Positions 41,648-50,894 of a DNA stretch of 64,000 nt are shown one piece after another. A program made the position numbers and the translations under genes. The stretch's first letter is position 1; each line of letters begins with the position of its first letter. The DNA is taken from assembly GCA_021202075.1 (NCBI GenBank), contig JAJQDT010000031.1:1-64000 (forward strand), written 5' to 3'. A model generated the notes under the pieces. That model did no database searches. It saw nothing but the letters and a program-made list of their open reading frames with translations, and was not told the DNA's origin. The stretch comes from Lachnospiraceae bacterium (GTDB lineage: Bacteria; Bacillota; Clostridia; Lachnospirales; Lachnospiraceae).

Positions 41648-42631
41648 ATGATACAGAAGCTGATTGAGAATATCAAAAAGACGAACGCGCCGATCGTGGT
41701 AGGGCTGGACCCGATGCTGGGTTACATTCCGGAGCATATTAAAAAAGCTGCTTTTGCGGAGTGCGGCGAGACACTCGAAGGGGCGGCCGAGGCCGTCTGG
41801 CAGTTTAACAGGAAAATTATCGACGCGGTTTATGACCTGATTCCGGCAGTGAAGCCGCAGATCGCCATGTATGAGCAGTTTGGTCTTCCTGGGCTTACCG
41901 TGTTCAAAAAGACCATTGATTATTGCAAAGAGAAGAATCTGGTTGTGATCGGCGACGTCAAGCGCGGCGACATTGGTTCCACCTCCGCTGCATATGCGGC
42001 AGCTCATCTGGGAAGGGTAACCGTCGGCACACAGCAGCTGACACCGTTCGGCGAGGACTTTGCGACCGTGAATCCGTATCTGGGTACGGACGGCATTCAG
42101 CCGTTTCTGGACGTCTGCAGGGAAGAGAAAAAAGGCATTTTTATTCTGGTCAAGACATCCAATCCGTCGAGCGGGGAATTTCAGGATCGCCGGTTTATGG
42201 GATCTGCCGGTTCCGATGCTCTGGTTCACGGAGAAGAGGGGGCGAATGGAAGTGATTCCCGCACCCTTTATGAGATGGTGGGCGAAAAGGTAGCCGAGTG
42301 GGCTGATTCCTGCATGGGAGAGACCTACAGCTATGTCGGTGCGGTCGTTGGCGCGACGTATCCTGAGGTGGGGAAGGTGCTGCGGCGCGTGATGCCGAAA
42401 TCCTATATCCTGGTGCCCGGCTATGGCGCGCAGGGCGGAACCGCTGCGGATCTGGCGCCTTATTTTAATGAAGACGGACTTGGCGCTATCGTCAATTCCT
42501 CACGCGGAATCATCGCCGCCTATAAGCAGGAAAAATACGCTTCCTTCGGTCCGGAGCATTTCGCGGAGGCGAGCCGGGCTGCGGTCGTGGATATGATTGA
42601 GGATATAGACCGGGCGCTCGCGGGCAGGTGA
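41648..42631 (+). CDS. pyrF: Orotidine 5'-phosphate decarboxylase (type 2)
   Basis: This 327-residue enzyme catalyses the last step of UMP synthesis, OMP to UMP. The active-site signature VIGDVKRGDIGSTSAAYA carries the catalytic Asp-Lys-Asp. The N-terminal VVGLDPMLGYIP and C-terminal NSSRGIIAAYK are typical of the longer type 2 enzymes. A GGGAGG site precedes the start. It heads a pyrF-pyrK-pyrD cluster. Gaps of 92 and 66 bases between the genes leave room for internal control, but no attenuator was recognised. Confidence 0.95.
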   Translation: MIQKLIENIKKTNAPIVVGLDPMLGYIPEHIKKAAFAECGETLEGAAEAVWQFNRKIIDAVYDLIPAVKPQIAMYEQFGLPGLTVFKKTIDYCKEKNLVVIGDVKRGDIGSTSAAYAAAHLGRVTVGTQQLTPFGEDFATVNPYLGTDGIQPFLDVCREEKKGIFILVKTSNPSSGEFQDRRFMGSAGSDALVHGEEGANGSDSRTLYEMVGEKVAEWADSCMGETYSYVGAVVGATYPEVGKVLRRVMPKSYILVPGYGAQGGTAADLAPYFNEDGLGAIVNSSRGIIAAYKQEKYASFGPEHFAEASRAAVVDMIEDIDRALAGR

Positions 42632-42723
42632 CGATATGATTATCCGCCCGGTTGAAAAGCTGTTTTTGAATGATTGCTATATGTCTGAGGCAAAGTACGT
42701 GACAAGAGTTTGATCTGTACAGA

Positions 42724-43566
42724 ATGATCAGAGGAAAGATGAGAGAAACTATGGGAGAAAAAACAATGCTGCGGGCAGCCGTCCTCTCACAGGAGAGGAT
42801 CGCAGACCAAATCTACAGTATGTGGCTTTCGGCAGAGCCAATCGCGCGCGTGGCCCGGCCGGGGCAGTTTGTATCCGTATACAGCAACGACACCGGGCGG
42901 CTGCTGCCGCGCCCCATCAGCATTTGTGAGACGGATAAAGGACGGGGCGCGCTGCGTCTGGTTTATCGCATTGCCGGAAGAGGGACCGCGGAATTTGCCG
43001 GCCGCCGGGCCGGAGAAACGCTGGAGCTTCTCGGACCGCTCGGCAACGGATTTCCTCCGGAGCGTTGTCCGGAGGGAAAAACTGCATTCCTGATTGGCGG
43101 TGGAATCGGCCTTCCGCCGATGGCAGAGCTGTCGAAACAGATTCGAGGGAAAGTACAGGTCATCGCCGGGTATCGGGATGAGCTGTTTCTGACAGAAGAG
43201 CTGGCGGCAAACGGGAAGCTGTTTCTTTCCGCCGAGAGCGAGGCACTTGTAGCCTCGTATACGCGCGATCACGGGCAGGGCTCCATCACACATGGCAATG
43301 TATTGGACTGCATCCGCGAAAATCAGCTGCAGGCAGACGTCATTTATGCCTGCGGTCCGACCCCGATGCTGCGGGCGGTCAAAGCTTTCGCATTGGAGCA
43401 TAACATCGAGTGCTGGCTGTCGCTCGAAGAGCGGATGGCGTGCGGAATCGGAGCCTGTCTGGCCTGTGTCTGCGAATCAACAGAAATCGACACGCATTCA
43501 CAGGTGAAAAATAAGCGCATCTGCAAAGAAGGCCCGGTATTTGCGGCGGAGGAGATCGTTTTATAG
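42724..43566 (+). CDS. pyrK: Dihydroorotate dehydrogenase electron transfer subunit PyrK
   Basis: This iron-sulfur flavoprotein links PyrD to NAD. FAD binding is shown by LLPRPISICETDKGRG, the NAD site by FLIGGGIGLPPMAEL and CGPTPMLRAV, and the 2Fe-2S cluster by the four Cys in ERMACGIGACLACVC and RICKEGP. At 265-280 residues it is of normal length. The start is uncertain. ATG 42724 lacks a clear ribosome site, while 42751 or 42766 would place the N-terminus at the usual point. Confidence 0.93.
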   Translation: MIRGKMRETMGEKTMLRAAVLSQERIADQIYSMWLSAEPIARVARPGQFVSVYSNDTGRLLPRPISICETDKGRGALRLVYRIAGRGTAEFAGRRAGETLELLGPLGNGFPPERCPEGKTAFLIGGGIGLPPMAELSKQIRGKVQVIAGYRDELFLTEELAANGKLFLSAESEALVASYTRDHGQGSITHGNVLDCIRENQLQADVIYACGPTPMLRAVKAFALEHNIECWLSLEERMACGIGACLACVCESTEIDTHSQVKNKRICKEGPVFAAEEIVL

Positions 43567-43632
43567 AATATGCTGTGCCTGCGTCAGAGCGAACGATGTT
43601 TGATTGTTTTAGACAATTGAGGAAATCAGACC

Positions 43633-44541
43633 ATGTTAAATACAAAAGTAACCATTGCGGGTGTGGAATTAAAGAATCCGGTCATGACCGCTTCCGGTAC
43701 CTTCGGATCCGGCATGGAATACAGCGAATTTGTCGATTTGTCCAGACTGGGCGCGGTTGTGACAAAGGGAGTTGCGAATGTGCCATGGCCCGGCAATCCG
43801 ACTCCGCGTGTGGCGGAAATTCGCGGCGGCATGATGAACGCCATCGGCCTGCAGAACCCGGGCGTCGGGACATTCTGTCAGCGCGACCTGCCATTTCTCA
43901 GGCAATTCGATACAGCGGTGATTGTGAACGTCTGCGGAAGAACGACCGAGGACTATATCGAAGTGGCGGAGCGCCTCTCCGAAGAAGAGACGGTTCGCAT
44001 GCTGGAGATCAACATTTCCTGCCCGAATGTCAAATGCGGCGGCATCGCATTCGGCCAGAATCCGGACTCCGTGGAAGCCATCACCCGCGAGATAAAGAAG
44101 CACGCGAAACAGTCGGTCATCATGAAGCTCAGCCCGAACGTAACCGATATCACTGAGCTCGCCCGCGCAGCCGAGGCGGGAGGGGCCGACGCCATTTCCA
44201 TGATCAACACGCTGACCGGCATGAAAATTGATGTGAACCGCCGCACATTTGCACTGGCCAATCACACCGGCGGCGTCTCCGGCCCGGCGATCCACCCGAT
44301 CGCCGTGCGCATGGTCTACCAGAGCGCGCAGGCCGTAAAAATTCCCATCATCGGCATGGGCGGCATCACCTGTGCGGAGGACGCGCTCGAATTCCTCCTC
44401 GCCGGAGCCACGGCCGTCGCGGTCGGCACCGCGAACTTCCGCAACCCCCAGGCGACCGTCGACGTCATCGACGGCATCGAGGACTACATGCGCCGCCAGA
44501 ACGTCGAAGACATACGCAGCCTGATCGGGGCAGTGAACTAA
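43633..44541 (+). CDS. pyrD: Dihydroorotate dehydrogenase, class 1B catalytic subunit
   Basis: This 302-residue FMN enzyme oxidises dihydroorotate to orotate. The catalytic Cys lies in EINISCPNVKCGGIAFG. FMN contacts include TASGTFGSGMEY, NAIGLQNPGV and the phosphate motif GMGGITCAEDALEFLLAGAT. The class 1B type agrees with the PyrK gene just upstream, since the two form a heterotetramer. The start has a GAGGAAAT site. Confidence 0.96.
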   Translation: MLNTKVTIAGVELKNPVMTASGTFGSGMEYSEFVDLSRLGAVVTKGVANVPWPGNPTPRVAEIRGGMMNAIGLQNPGVGTFCQRDLPFLRQFDTAVIVNVCGRTTEDYIEVAERLSEEETVRMLEINISCPNVKCGGIAFGQNPDSVEAITREIKKHAKQSVIMKLSPNVTDITELARAAEAGGADAISMINTLTGMKIDVNRRTFALANHTGGVSGPAIHPIAVRMVYQSAQAVKIPIIGMGGITCAEDALEFLLAGATAVAVGTANFRNPQATVDVIDGIEDYMRRQNVEDIRSLIGAVN

Positions 44542-44615
44542 AAGACGTGGAACAAGAATACGGAAACGAAAAAGATCTGAAAATGAAACTGCGTTTTGAT
44601 TTTTGAAAAAATATA

Positions 44616-44717
44616 TTGAAAATATGGTCAGTGTATGTTATAGTAACTATCGTATTGTAAGAATGGTTTTCAAGTACCATAACGAAAACCCCGGATGCTG
44701 CCTACATCCGGGGTTTT
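44616..44717 (+). ncRNA. Promoter plus terminator unit, possible small RNA
   Basis: TTGAAA (44616-44621), 17 bases and TATAGT (44639-44644) are followed 40 bases later by a strong terminator, AAAACCCCGGATG/CATCCGGGGTTTT (44685-44717). The predicted RNA is about 65-70 bases and contains GTAAGAATGGTTTTCA. The same 16 bases recur at 44920-44935 at the start of a small peptide gene on the other strand, so the RNA could pair with that mRNA, like the antisense RNA of a type I toxin. Confidence 0.5.
44685..44717 (+). terminator. Strong intrinsic terminator
   Basis: AAAACCCCGGATG pairs with CATCCGGGGTTTT over thirteen bases around a seven-base loop. Confidence 0.85.
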
Positions 44718-44763
44718 CTATGCCTTTTTAATGTGGAGGCCTATACCACAGGCTGACTACCGA

Positions 44764-44936
44764 TTACCGTTTATCACTGTCCAGCCATTTGATGATACAA
44801 TGAAAGCCGCGCAACTGAGAATCGCTTCGCGATTGGCGCGGCCTTCGTCCATACTCGCAAGCGAGTACGGACATATGATATAGTATCCGACGATATCACC
44901 CGTGACAGCAACCAGAACGGTAAGAATGGTTTTCAT
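44764..44936 (-). pseudogene. Small hydrophobic (type I toxin-like) peptide gene split by a palindromic element
   Basis: On the minus strand ATG 44936 (AGGTG site upstream) encodes MKTILTVLVAVTGDIVGYYI, then element-derived residues. Deleting 83 bases between the ATGAT repeats joins it to KWLDSDKR and a TAA at 44764-44766, giving a 29-residue peptide with one membrane helix and a charged YYxxKWLD tail. I recall such peptides as common in clostridia and resembling type I toxins, but no family was verified. The facing small RNA candidate shares 16 bases with its start. Confidence 0.6.
44792..44879 (+). repeat. Double-hairpin element with 5-bp target duplication
   Basis: ATGAT at 44792-44796 and 44875-44879 flank AAAGCCGCGC...GAATCGC-TTC-GCGATT...GCGCGGC and the second hairpin GTCCATACTCGC/GCGAGTACGGAC. 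The net insertion of 83 bases interrupts the peptide gene. Confidence 0.85.
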
Positions 44937-45128
44937 ATGTGTTCACCTCCCTTCTGTACCATATGTAGGGTCGGTAACAAGCATATAATAGCACTAAAAA
45001 TATATAAAATCAATAAAATAATAAAATTAATAACATGCTGGATGAAACGAAAAATAAAATACTTTATAATTGGAATAACAGAAATAAAACAGGCAACACT
45101 CCGAATAGAGTTCAGGAGGTTGCCTGTT

Positions 45129-45935
45129 ATGCATAGATATCAAATTTGTAAAACAGATGTTAGAAAAATGGATGGTAAGAAAAAAGTCAATCCCGCAGCA
45201 GCACGGATGGCGTGGGCTGCATGGATCGGCAGAGGTCTTGTAACCGTTTTGTTAGTTGTATTTCTCAATGCCGCCGCTACAGCGGCACATTTTGGTATGC
45301 TCCAGCAGGGCATTGCGGAGGAGGTTTTGCGCTTTCATGTCCTCGCCAACAGCGACAGCGAAGAAGACCAGGCTGTGAAATATCTTGTCCGCGACGCGGT
45401 GTTAAGCTGGATTTCCGAAGCGATGGACGAGAATTCATCAGAAAGATATTCGCCGGTACATGAGATCAGTATTCTGACAGAAACCGGCGAAAACGAGATG
45501 GCTAGAGAGGAAAACGAAACCCAAAACGAGTCCCAAAACGGAATGTCCATTGCCATGGATTCGCGCGGGGATATGCTGCAATTCCTGACGGACAATCTCT
45601 CAGAAATAGAAGGAACCGCTAACTCCGTCCTTGAAAAACAGGATGTGTCCTACCGCGCAATCGCTGAGATCACTTGGAGTTACTTCCCCGACCGGACCTA
45701 CGGAGACTGCACCTTCCCAGCAGGCTGGTACCAGGCCCTTCGCATCTGCCTCGGCGCCGCCAAAGGCCGCAACTGGTGGTGCCTGCTTTACCCTAGCCTG
45801 TGTTTCACCGACGCACTGCACGCAGTAGTGGACGAAACATCCCGGGAAAAACTCGAAGAAGTCCTGACCGTCGAAGAATACCAGAGCCTTCTGGCGAGCC
45901 CGGGAAAGTGGAAGATTGCATTTCGATGGTTTTAA
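45129..45935 (+). CDS. spoIIR: Stage II sporulation protein R
   Basis: This 268-residue SpoIIR homologue is made in the forespore and secreted to trigger pro-sigma-E processing by SpoIIGA. A membrane/signal segment (about 35-60) precedes the conserved region: LRFHVLANSDSEEDQAVKYL near the N-terminus and FPAGWYQALRICLGAAKGRN then WWCLLYPSLCF near the C-terminus. An acidic Asn/Glu-rich insert lies between them. ATG 45129 follows GGAGG at nine bases. It shows that the organism belongs to a spore-forming lineage. Confidence 0.92.
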   Translation: MHRYQICKTDVRKMDGKKKVNPAAARMAWAAWIGRGLVTVLLVVFLNAAATAAHFGMLQQGIAEEVLRFHVLANSDSEEDQAVKYLVRDAVLSWISEAMDENSSERYSPVHEISILTETGENEMAREENETQNESQNGMSIAMDSRGDMLQFLTDNLSEIEGTANSVLEKQDVSYRAIAEITWSYFPDRTYGDCTFPAGWYQALRICLGAAKGRNWWCLLYPSLCFTDALHAVVDETSREKLEEVLTVEEYQSLLASPGKWKIAFRWF

Positions 45936-45944
45936 GTAACAGCG

Positions 45945-47771
45945 CTACCCCCTCTTAAACCCGGCCCGTTTCCGCAGGGTCGGGTCGAGTATTTTTTTCC
46001 GGATCCGCAGGCTCTTCGGGGTGACCTCGAGCAGCTCATCGGTGTCAATGAATTCCAGCGCCTGCTCCAGGCTCAGAATTTTCGGCGGCGTCAGCTTCAG
46101 CGCCTCGTCCGAGCCGGACGCACGCGTATTGGTCAGGTGCTTGGTTTTGCAGACATTCAGCTCAATGTCTTCGGGCTTTGCGCTCTGCCCGATGACCATG
46201 CCGGAGTAAACCTTTTCGCCCGGACCGATGAAAAGAGTACCGCGGTCCTGTGCGTTAAACAGTCCGTACGCGACGGATTCCCCGGATTCAAAAGCGATCA
46301 GTGAGCCGAGATTCCGGTAGGTGAGGTCGCCCTTGTAAGGGCCGTAGCCATCAAAGATGGTGTTCATGATGCCATTGCCCTTCGTATCCGTCAGGAACTC
46401 GCCCCGGTATCCGATCAGGCCGCGCGACGGGATGGAAAACTCCAGGCGGGAATAGCCGCCCTGTCCGAGACTCATGCCCTGCAGCTCGCCCTTTCGGAGA
46501 CTGAGCTTCTGGATAACAGTGCCGGAAAATTCTTCGGGCACATCGATATAGCAGAGCTCCATCGGCTCCAGCTTTTTGCCGCGCTCATCGGTTTTATAGA
46601 TGACCTCCGCCTTGCTGACCGCGAACTCAAAGCCCTCACGGCGCATGGTCTCAATCAGGATGGACAGATGTAGCTCTCCGCGCCCGGAAACCTTGAAGGT
46701 ATCGGTGTCCTGCGTGTCTTCGACCCGCAGGCTGACGTCGGTATTCAGCTCGCGGTACAGGCGGTCGCGGATGTGGCGTGAGGTGACGTATTTGCCTTCC
46801 TGGCCGGCCAGCGGGCTGTCGTTGACGATAAAGTTCATCGAGATTGTCGGCTCGGAAATCTTCTGGAACGGGATGGCCTCCGGCGCCTCCGGCGCACAGA
46901 TGGTATCGCCGATGTGCAGATCCGCGATGCCGGAGATCGCGACGATCGATCCGATTGTGGCGTACGGCACATCTACCTTATTTAGTGCATCAAATTCGTA
47001 AAGCTTGCTGATTTTTACCTTGTGTTTTTTATCCGGATCATGATGGTTGACAATCACAGCCTCCTGATTGACGGAGATCGTACCCCGGTCGACCTTGCCG
47101 ACGCCGATGCGGCCGACGTATTCGTTGTAATCGATCGTGCTGATGAGCACCTGGGTCGGGCCGTTTTCATCCCCTTCGGGAGCCGGAATATAGTTCACAA
47201 TCGTCTCAAACAGCGGTTCCATGCTGGTTCCCGGCACATCCGGATCCATACTGGCATAGCCGCCCTTTGCGGATGCATAGACAAACGGGCAGTCGAGCTG
47301 CTCGTCGGAGGCATCCAGCTCGATAAACAGCTCCAGGACCTCGTCAACCACCTCAGCCGGCCGGGCTTCCGGCCGGTCAATTTTATTGATACAGACAATG
47401 ACCGGCAAGCTCATTTCCAGTGCCTTGCGCAGAACAAATTTCGTCTGCGGCATCGCGCCTTCGAACGCATCCACGACCAGGATCACGCCGTTCACCATTT
47501 TCAGGACGCGCTCCACCTCGCCGCCGAAATCCGCGTGGCCGGGGGTGTCGATAATGTTGATTTTTGTGTTTTTATAAGTGACCGCAGTATTCTTTGAAAG
47601 GATGGTGATGCCGCGCTCGCGCTCCAGGTCGTTGGAGTCCATGATGCGCTCCGCCACCTCCTGATTCTGCCGGAACACGCCGCTCTGCTTCAGGAGCTCG
47701 TCCACCAGAGTCGTCTTGCCGTGGTCAACATGTGCAATGATTGCGATATTTCTTACATTTTCTCTTACCAT
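45945..47771 (-). CDS. typA: Translational GTPase TypA/BipA
   Basis: This 608-residue ribosome-binding GTPase acts in ribosome assembly and stress. Its G motifs are [14 protein letters not shown] (G1), [12 protein letters not shown] (G2), [14 protein letters not shown] (G3) and [10 protein letters not shown] (G4). EF-G-like domains III and V and the TypA-specific C-terminal domain follow ([20 protein letters not shown]). It converges on spoIIR with only ten bases between the stops. The start has AGGAGAG upstream. The 330-base gap above it holds no further gene. Confidence 0.97.
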   Translation of the reverse strand: MVRENVRNIAIIAHVDHGKTTLVDELLKQSGVFRQNQEVAERIMDSNDLERERGITILSKNTAVTYKNTKINIIDTPGHADFGGEVERVLKMVNGVILVVDAFEGAMPQTKFVLRKALEMSLPVIVCINKIDRPEARPAEVVDEVLELFIELDASDEQLDCPFVYASAKGGYASMDPDVPGTSMEPLFETIVNYIPAPEGDENGPTQVLISTIDYNEYVGRIGVGKVDRGTISVNQEAVIVNHHDPDKKHKVKISKLYEFDALNKVDVPYATIGSIVAISGIADLHIGDTICAPEAPEAIPFQKISEPTISMNFIVNDSPLAGQEGKYVTSRHIRDRLYRELNTDVSLRVEDTQDTDTFKVSGRGELHLSILIETMRREGFEFAVSKAEVIYKTDERGKKLEPMELCYIDVPEEFSGTVIQKLSLRKGELQGMSLGQGGYSRLEFSIPSRGLIGYRGEFLTDTKGNGIMNTIFDGYGPYKGDLTYRNLGSLIAFESGESVAYGLFNAQDRGTLFIGPGEKVYSGMVIGQSAKPEDIELNVCKTKHLTNTRASGSDEALKLTPPKILSLEQALEFIDTDELLEVTPKSLRIRKKILDPTLRKRAGFKRG

Positions 47772-48130
47772 TAAATTCTCTCTCCTGACAATTCTTCATT
47801 TCTGACTGCCTGGTTTTCATCAGACTGTGAAAAACAGGCATCATCTTTAGGAAACGGCATTCGCCGCTCGCTATAAAAAGATTTCATATACCCATAGGCG
47901 CCGATTTTCCATTGTACGGCTCCCATTCCGGGGAAATTCCGGTTTCAGTTTATCCGGCTTTGGGCACACCGTAGCAAGTTTAGCACAAATTCCTCAGAAT
48001 ACAAGTGTGAAAGAAAAAATTTTCCCCAAAAAACAGGAAAACAGTTCTAAAACCGAATTTCCCTGAATAAACATAGTTTATATACAGGAAGATAGTTTCC
48101 TTGATACGAAGGAAGGGAGAGTTTTTAACT

Positions 48131-48757
48131 ATGACAGATAAAATCATTGAAAACAATCAGGTATCCATCATGGGCAAAATCATATCCGGCTTTTCATTTA
48201 GTCACGAGGTGTTCGGAGAAGGATTTTACATGGTGGATATTTCCGTGCAGAGACTGAGCGACTCAACTGATATTATTCCTGTGATGATCTCGGAGCGGCT
48301 GATTGACATTACGAAAGATTATCAGGGGTCTTACATACAGGTGTTCGGCCAGTTTCGTTCTTATAACCGGCACGAGGAAAAGAGAAACCGTCTGGTGCTC
48401 TCGGTGTTTGCCAGAGAGGCCGCCTTTGTGGAGGATGTCAGTGATAAGGTAAAAAGCAATCAGATTTACCTGGACGGCTATATCTGCAAAACGCCGGTGT
48501 ATCGGCGCACCCCGCTTGGGCGGGAAATCGCGGATATGCTGCTGGCGGTCAACCGTCCATATGGAAAGTCCGATTATATTCCCTGCATCTGCTGGGGGAG
48601 AAATGCCCGCTTTGCCTCGGGATTCGAGATAGGTGGCCATGTGCAGATCTGGGGCCGTATACAAAGCAGGGAGTATGTGAAAAAGCTGGACGAGGAAACC
48701 GCCCAGAGACGTATTGCATATGAGGTGTCCATCAGCAAGCTGGAGTACCTGGACTGA
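48131..48757 (+). CDS. Single-strand DNA-binding-like protein with two OB folds
   Basis: This 208-residue protein has two tandem OB-fold-like halves (about 8-98 and 105-205): VSIMGKIISGFSFSHEVFGE ... VFGQFRSYNRHEEKRNRLVL, and IYLDGYICKTPVYRRTPLGR ... YIPCICWGRNARFASGFEIG with HVQIWGRIQSR. The second half is the more SSB-like. There is no acidic C-terminal tip, so it is probably not the replication SSB. GGGAG lies twelve bases before the chosen ATG. A TTG at 48101 would lengthen it. It is monocistronic. Confidence 0.75.
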   Translation: MTDKIIENNQVSIMGKIISGFSFSHEVFGEGFYMVDISVQRLSDSTDIIPVMISERLIDITKDYQGSYIQVFGQFRSYNRHEEKRNRLVLSVFAREAAFVEDVSDKVKSNQIYLDGYICKTPVYRRTPLGREIADMLLAVNRPYGKSDYIPCICWGRNARFASGFEIGGHVQIWGRIQSREYVKKLDEETAQRRIAYEVSISKLEYLD

Positions 48758-49006
48758 ACAGCCGCGGCGCTTCATCTGCATCGGTACCATACGCAGGAAG
48801 ATACTGCTATTCGCAGACAGGCGTATATAGGAAGGCAGAAATATACAGCTTGAATTTTGTAATAAATTAAATAACTAACGTAATGAAAAACATTGCAGCA
48901 ACTTATAATTTGCATTTTGTAATGAAATGGTGTAAAATATACAGGACATCTTTTTTCAGGACAGAATGGTAAAGAAAGGTTGCCGGAAGGAATCCGGAGG
49001 GATCAT

Positions 49007-49510
49007 ATGAACAAAGGAAAAATCCATATATTTTGTGGAAAAGGTACGGGAAAGACTTCGGCAGCGCTTGGCAAGGGAATCCGCGAAGCGGGCGCCGGAA
49101 GAAGCGTGATTGTGATTCAGTTTCTAAAAGGAAAGAATAATGAGAGAGCGGCAGAGTATTTCCGGCGGCTCGAGCCGGAGCTTCGGCTGTTCCGGTTTGA
49201 GAAGTCGCCGGAGAATTACGAGAGCCTGACGGAACGCGAGCGGGAGGACGAGTGCCGGAACATCAAAAACGGATTGAACTTCGCGAGGAAGGTGCTGGTG
49301 ACAGAGGAGTGCGACATCCTGATTCTGGACGAGATTCTGGGGCTGACAGACCGGGGTATTGTCACTCTGGAGGAGCTGCGCGGATTGATGGATGCGGTTC
49401 CGGAGAGCATGGAGCTCTACCTGACAGGTATGAGCAGATGCGAGGAGCTCTGGCCGGCCGCGGATGAGGTGACGGTGATGACGTCCCCGTGCTCCGTCCC
49501 TGTTTCGTGA
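49007..49510 (+). CDS. Corrinoid adenosyltransferase-like P-loop protein (CobA/CobO family)
   Basis: This 167-residue protein has an N-terminal P-loop FCGKGTGKTSAALGKGIREA, IVIQFLKGKNNERAAEYFRR and ILILDEILGLTDRGIV, which match CobA/CobO-type ATP:corrinoid adenosyltransferases. It is slightly shorter than typical members and has no B12 genes nearby, so it may be a stand-alone adenosyltransferase for cobalamin salvage or a divergent relative. GGAGG lies six bases before ATG 49007. Confidence 0.78.
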   Translation: MNKGKIHIFCGKGTGKTSAALGKGIREAGAGRSVIVIQFLKGKNNERAAEYFRRLEPELRLFRFEKSPENYESLTEREREDECRNIKNGLNFARKVLVTEECDILILDEILGLTDRGIVTLEELRGLMDAVPESMELYLTGMSRCEELWPAADEVTVMTSPCSVPVS

Positions 49511-49727
49511 TTTTTCGTAAATTTCGGGCTTGTTTTCGCTAAAAATCATTGCACGTTTTCCAATTCCTGTGTAAAATAAAACTGTGATGCCAACCATTCG
49601 ATTTTTCGTTGGCTTCTTTCTCTGATTTGTATATTTACATCGGCTGCATCATTGAGTAAGCGGCCGGGTGAAATGGGAACCGTATTGATTTTATTAACAG
49701 GCGGTTTATAGATGAGGCGGGATTATT

Positions 49728-50597
49728 TTGTCGGGAAAATGGGAGAATACCGGGATTTTGAGGATATGCACACGCGCGTTGCGGTTGTGTTTTCTCTGCC
49801 TGCTGGCGTGGGTGACAGTTTGCACAGCCGGGCAGGCGGAGACATCTGACGCGGATCAATGGATCAAAACGGAAATCTGTTTCTGGCAGACGAACCGCTT
49901 CCGGATGCTGATCGCTCTGGCGATTCTGCTGGCGTTGATTCTGATTTTTGCGGCGGCATACCGTTACCGGGTGAACAGCCTGAAAAAACGGCAGGCGGAG
50001 TACCGGCTGATTATTGAGCAGTCTCTGCACACCTTTGCGAACGCGATCGACGCAAAGGATAAGGACACCAATGGCCATTCGGTGCGTGTATCGAAATATT
50101 CCCGGGAAATTGCCCGGCGCATGGACTTTTCCGAGGAAGATCAGGAGGAAATCTCCTATATGGCTCTGCTGCATGACATCGGAAAAATCGGTATTCCGGA
50201 CAGCATTCTGAAAAAATCCGGAAAGCTGACGCCCGAAGAGTGGGAGACCGTGAAGACGCATCCGCGCATCGGCGGAGAGATTTTGAGTGAATTTACGGTA
50301 ATTCCGGATATCGCAGACGGGGCGAAATACCATCATGAACGCTATGACGGCAAGGGATATTGCGAAGGCCTGAAGGGGGAGGAGATTCCGCTGAAGGCCC
50401 GTATTATCGCGATTGCAGATTCCTTTGACGCGATGTGCAGCACCCGCCGCTATCAGGTGGGAAATACACTGGAATATGCCCGCGAGGAGCTGCTTCGCTG
50501 CAGCGGCGAACAGTTTGACCCGAATATCGTAGGGTACATGGTGGACATGATCGACGACGGGTTTGTGGATCTGGTAAAGCAGGAGAACGAAAGGTGA
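49728..50597 (+). CDS. Membrane-anchored HD-GYP-like phosphohydrolase
   Basis: This 289-residue protein has an N-terminal signal-like or membrane segment (about 14-35), a short outer loop, a second membrane helix (about 60-80) and a cytoplasmic HD domain. The metal motif is LLHDIGKIG. HHERYDGKGYCEGLKGEEIP replaces the GYP of classical HD-GYP c-di-GMP phosphodiesterases with GYC. The start is TTG 49728 with GAGGCGGG upstream, because the nearby ATGs are in other frames. No GGDEF gene is near, so the nucleotide substrate is open. Confidence 0.82.
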   Translation: MSGKWENTGILRICTRALRLCFLCLLAWVTVCTAGQAETSDADQWIKTEICFWQTNRFRMLIALAILLALILIFAAAYRYRVNSLKKRQAEYRLIIEQSLHTFANAIDAKDKDTNGHSVRVSKYSREIARRMDFSEEDQEEISYMALLHDIGKIGIPDSILKKSGKLTPEEWETVKTHPRIGGEILSEFTVIPDIADGAKYHHERYDGKGYCEGLKGEEIPLKARIIAIADSFDAMCSTRRYQVGNTLEYAREELLRCSGEQFDPNIVGYMVDMIDDGFVDLVKQENER

Positions 50598-50668
50598 GCG
50601 GAAAATGCGTAAAATGGCATAATTTGACTCCGGTTTATCCTGTTCAGGCCTATGAGAAATAAGATAAA

Positions 50669-50708
50669 AGAAAAAGCATCGGGGAATAAAATCCATCCGG
50701 TGCTTTTT
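50669..50708. terminator. Bidirectional terminator between the HD gene and glgD
   Basis: AAAAAGCATCGG and CCGGTGCTTTTTT form a stem with A and T runs on both sides, suited to convergent genes. A second perfect hairpin GAGCAGGAG/CTCCTGCTC lies at 50740-50769. Confidence 0.65.
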
Positions 50709-50894
50709 TGTGCGTAGAGTCATCCAGAGCCGCGCAAGTGAGCAGGAGCCGACAAACCGTCTCCTGCTCGATTAGCCAGGAAAAATAATTTAACCATCTT
50801 GAACTGCCAATGACTGCGGATACTCCGCTTAAATGCGGTTTCATCATTTTAATTACAAGAAGTCAGTCATTGATCATGCGTGTCTTTCATTTTC

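Noticed and set aside
47022-47597. A 191-codon plus-strand frame
   Set aside because: It is the antisense shadow of typA.
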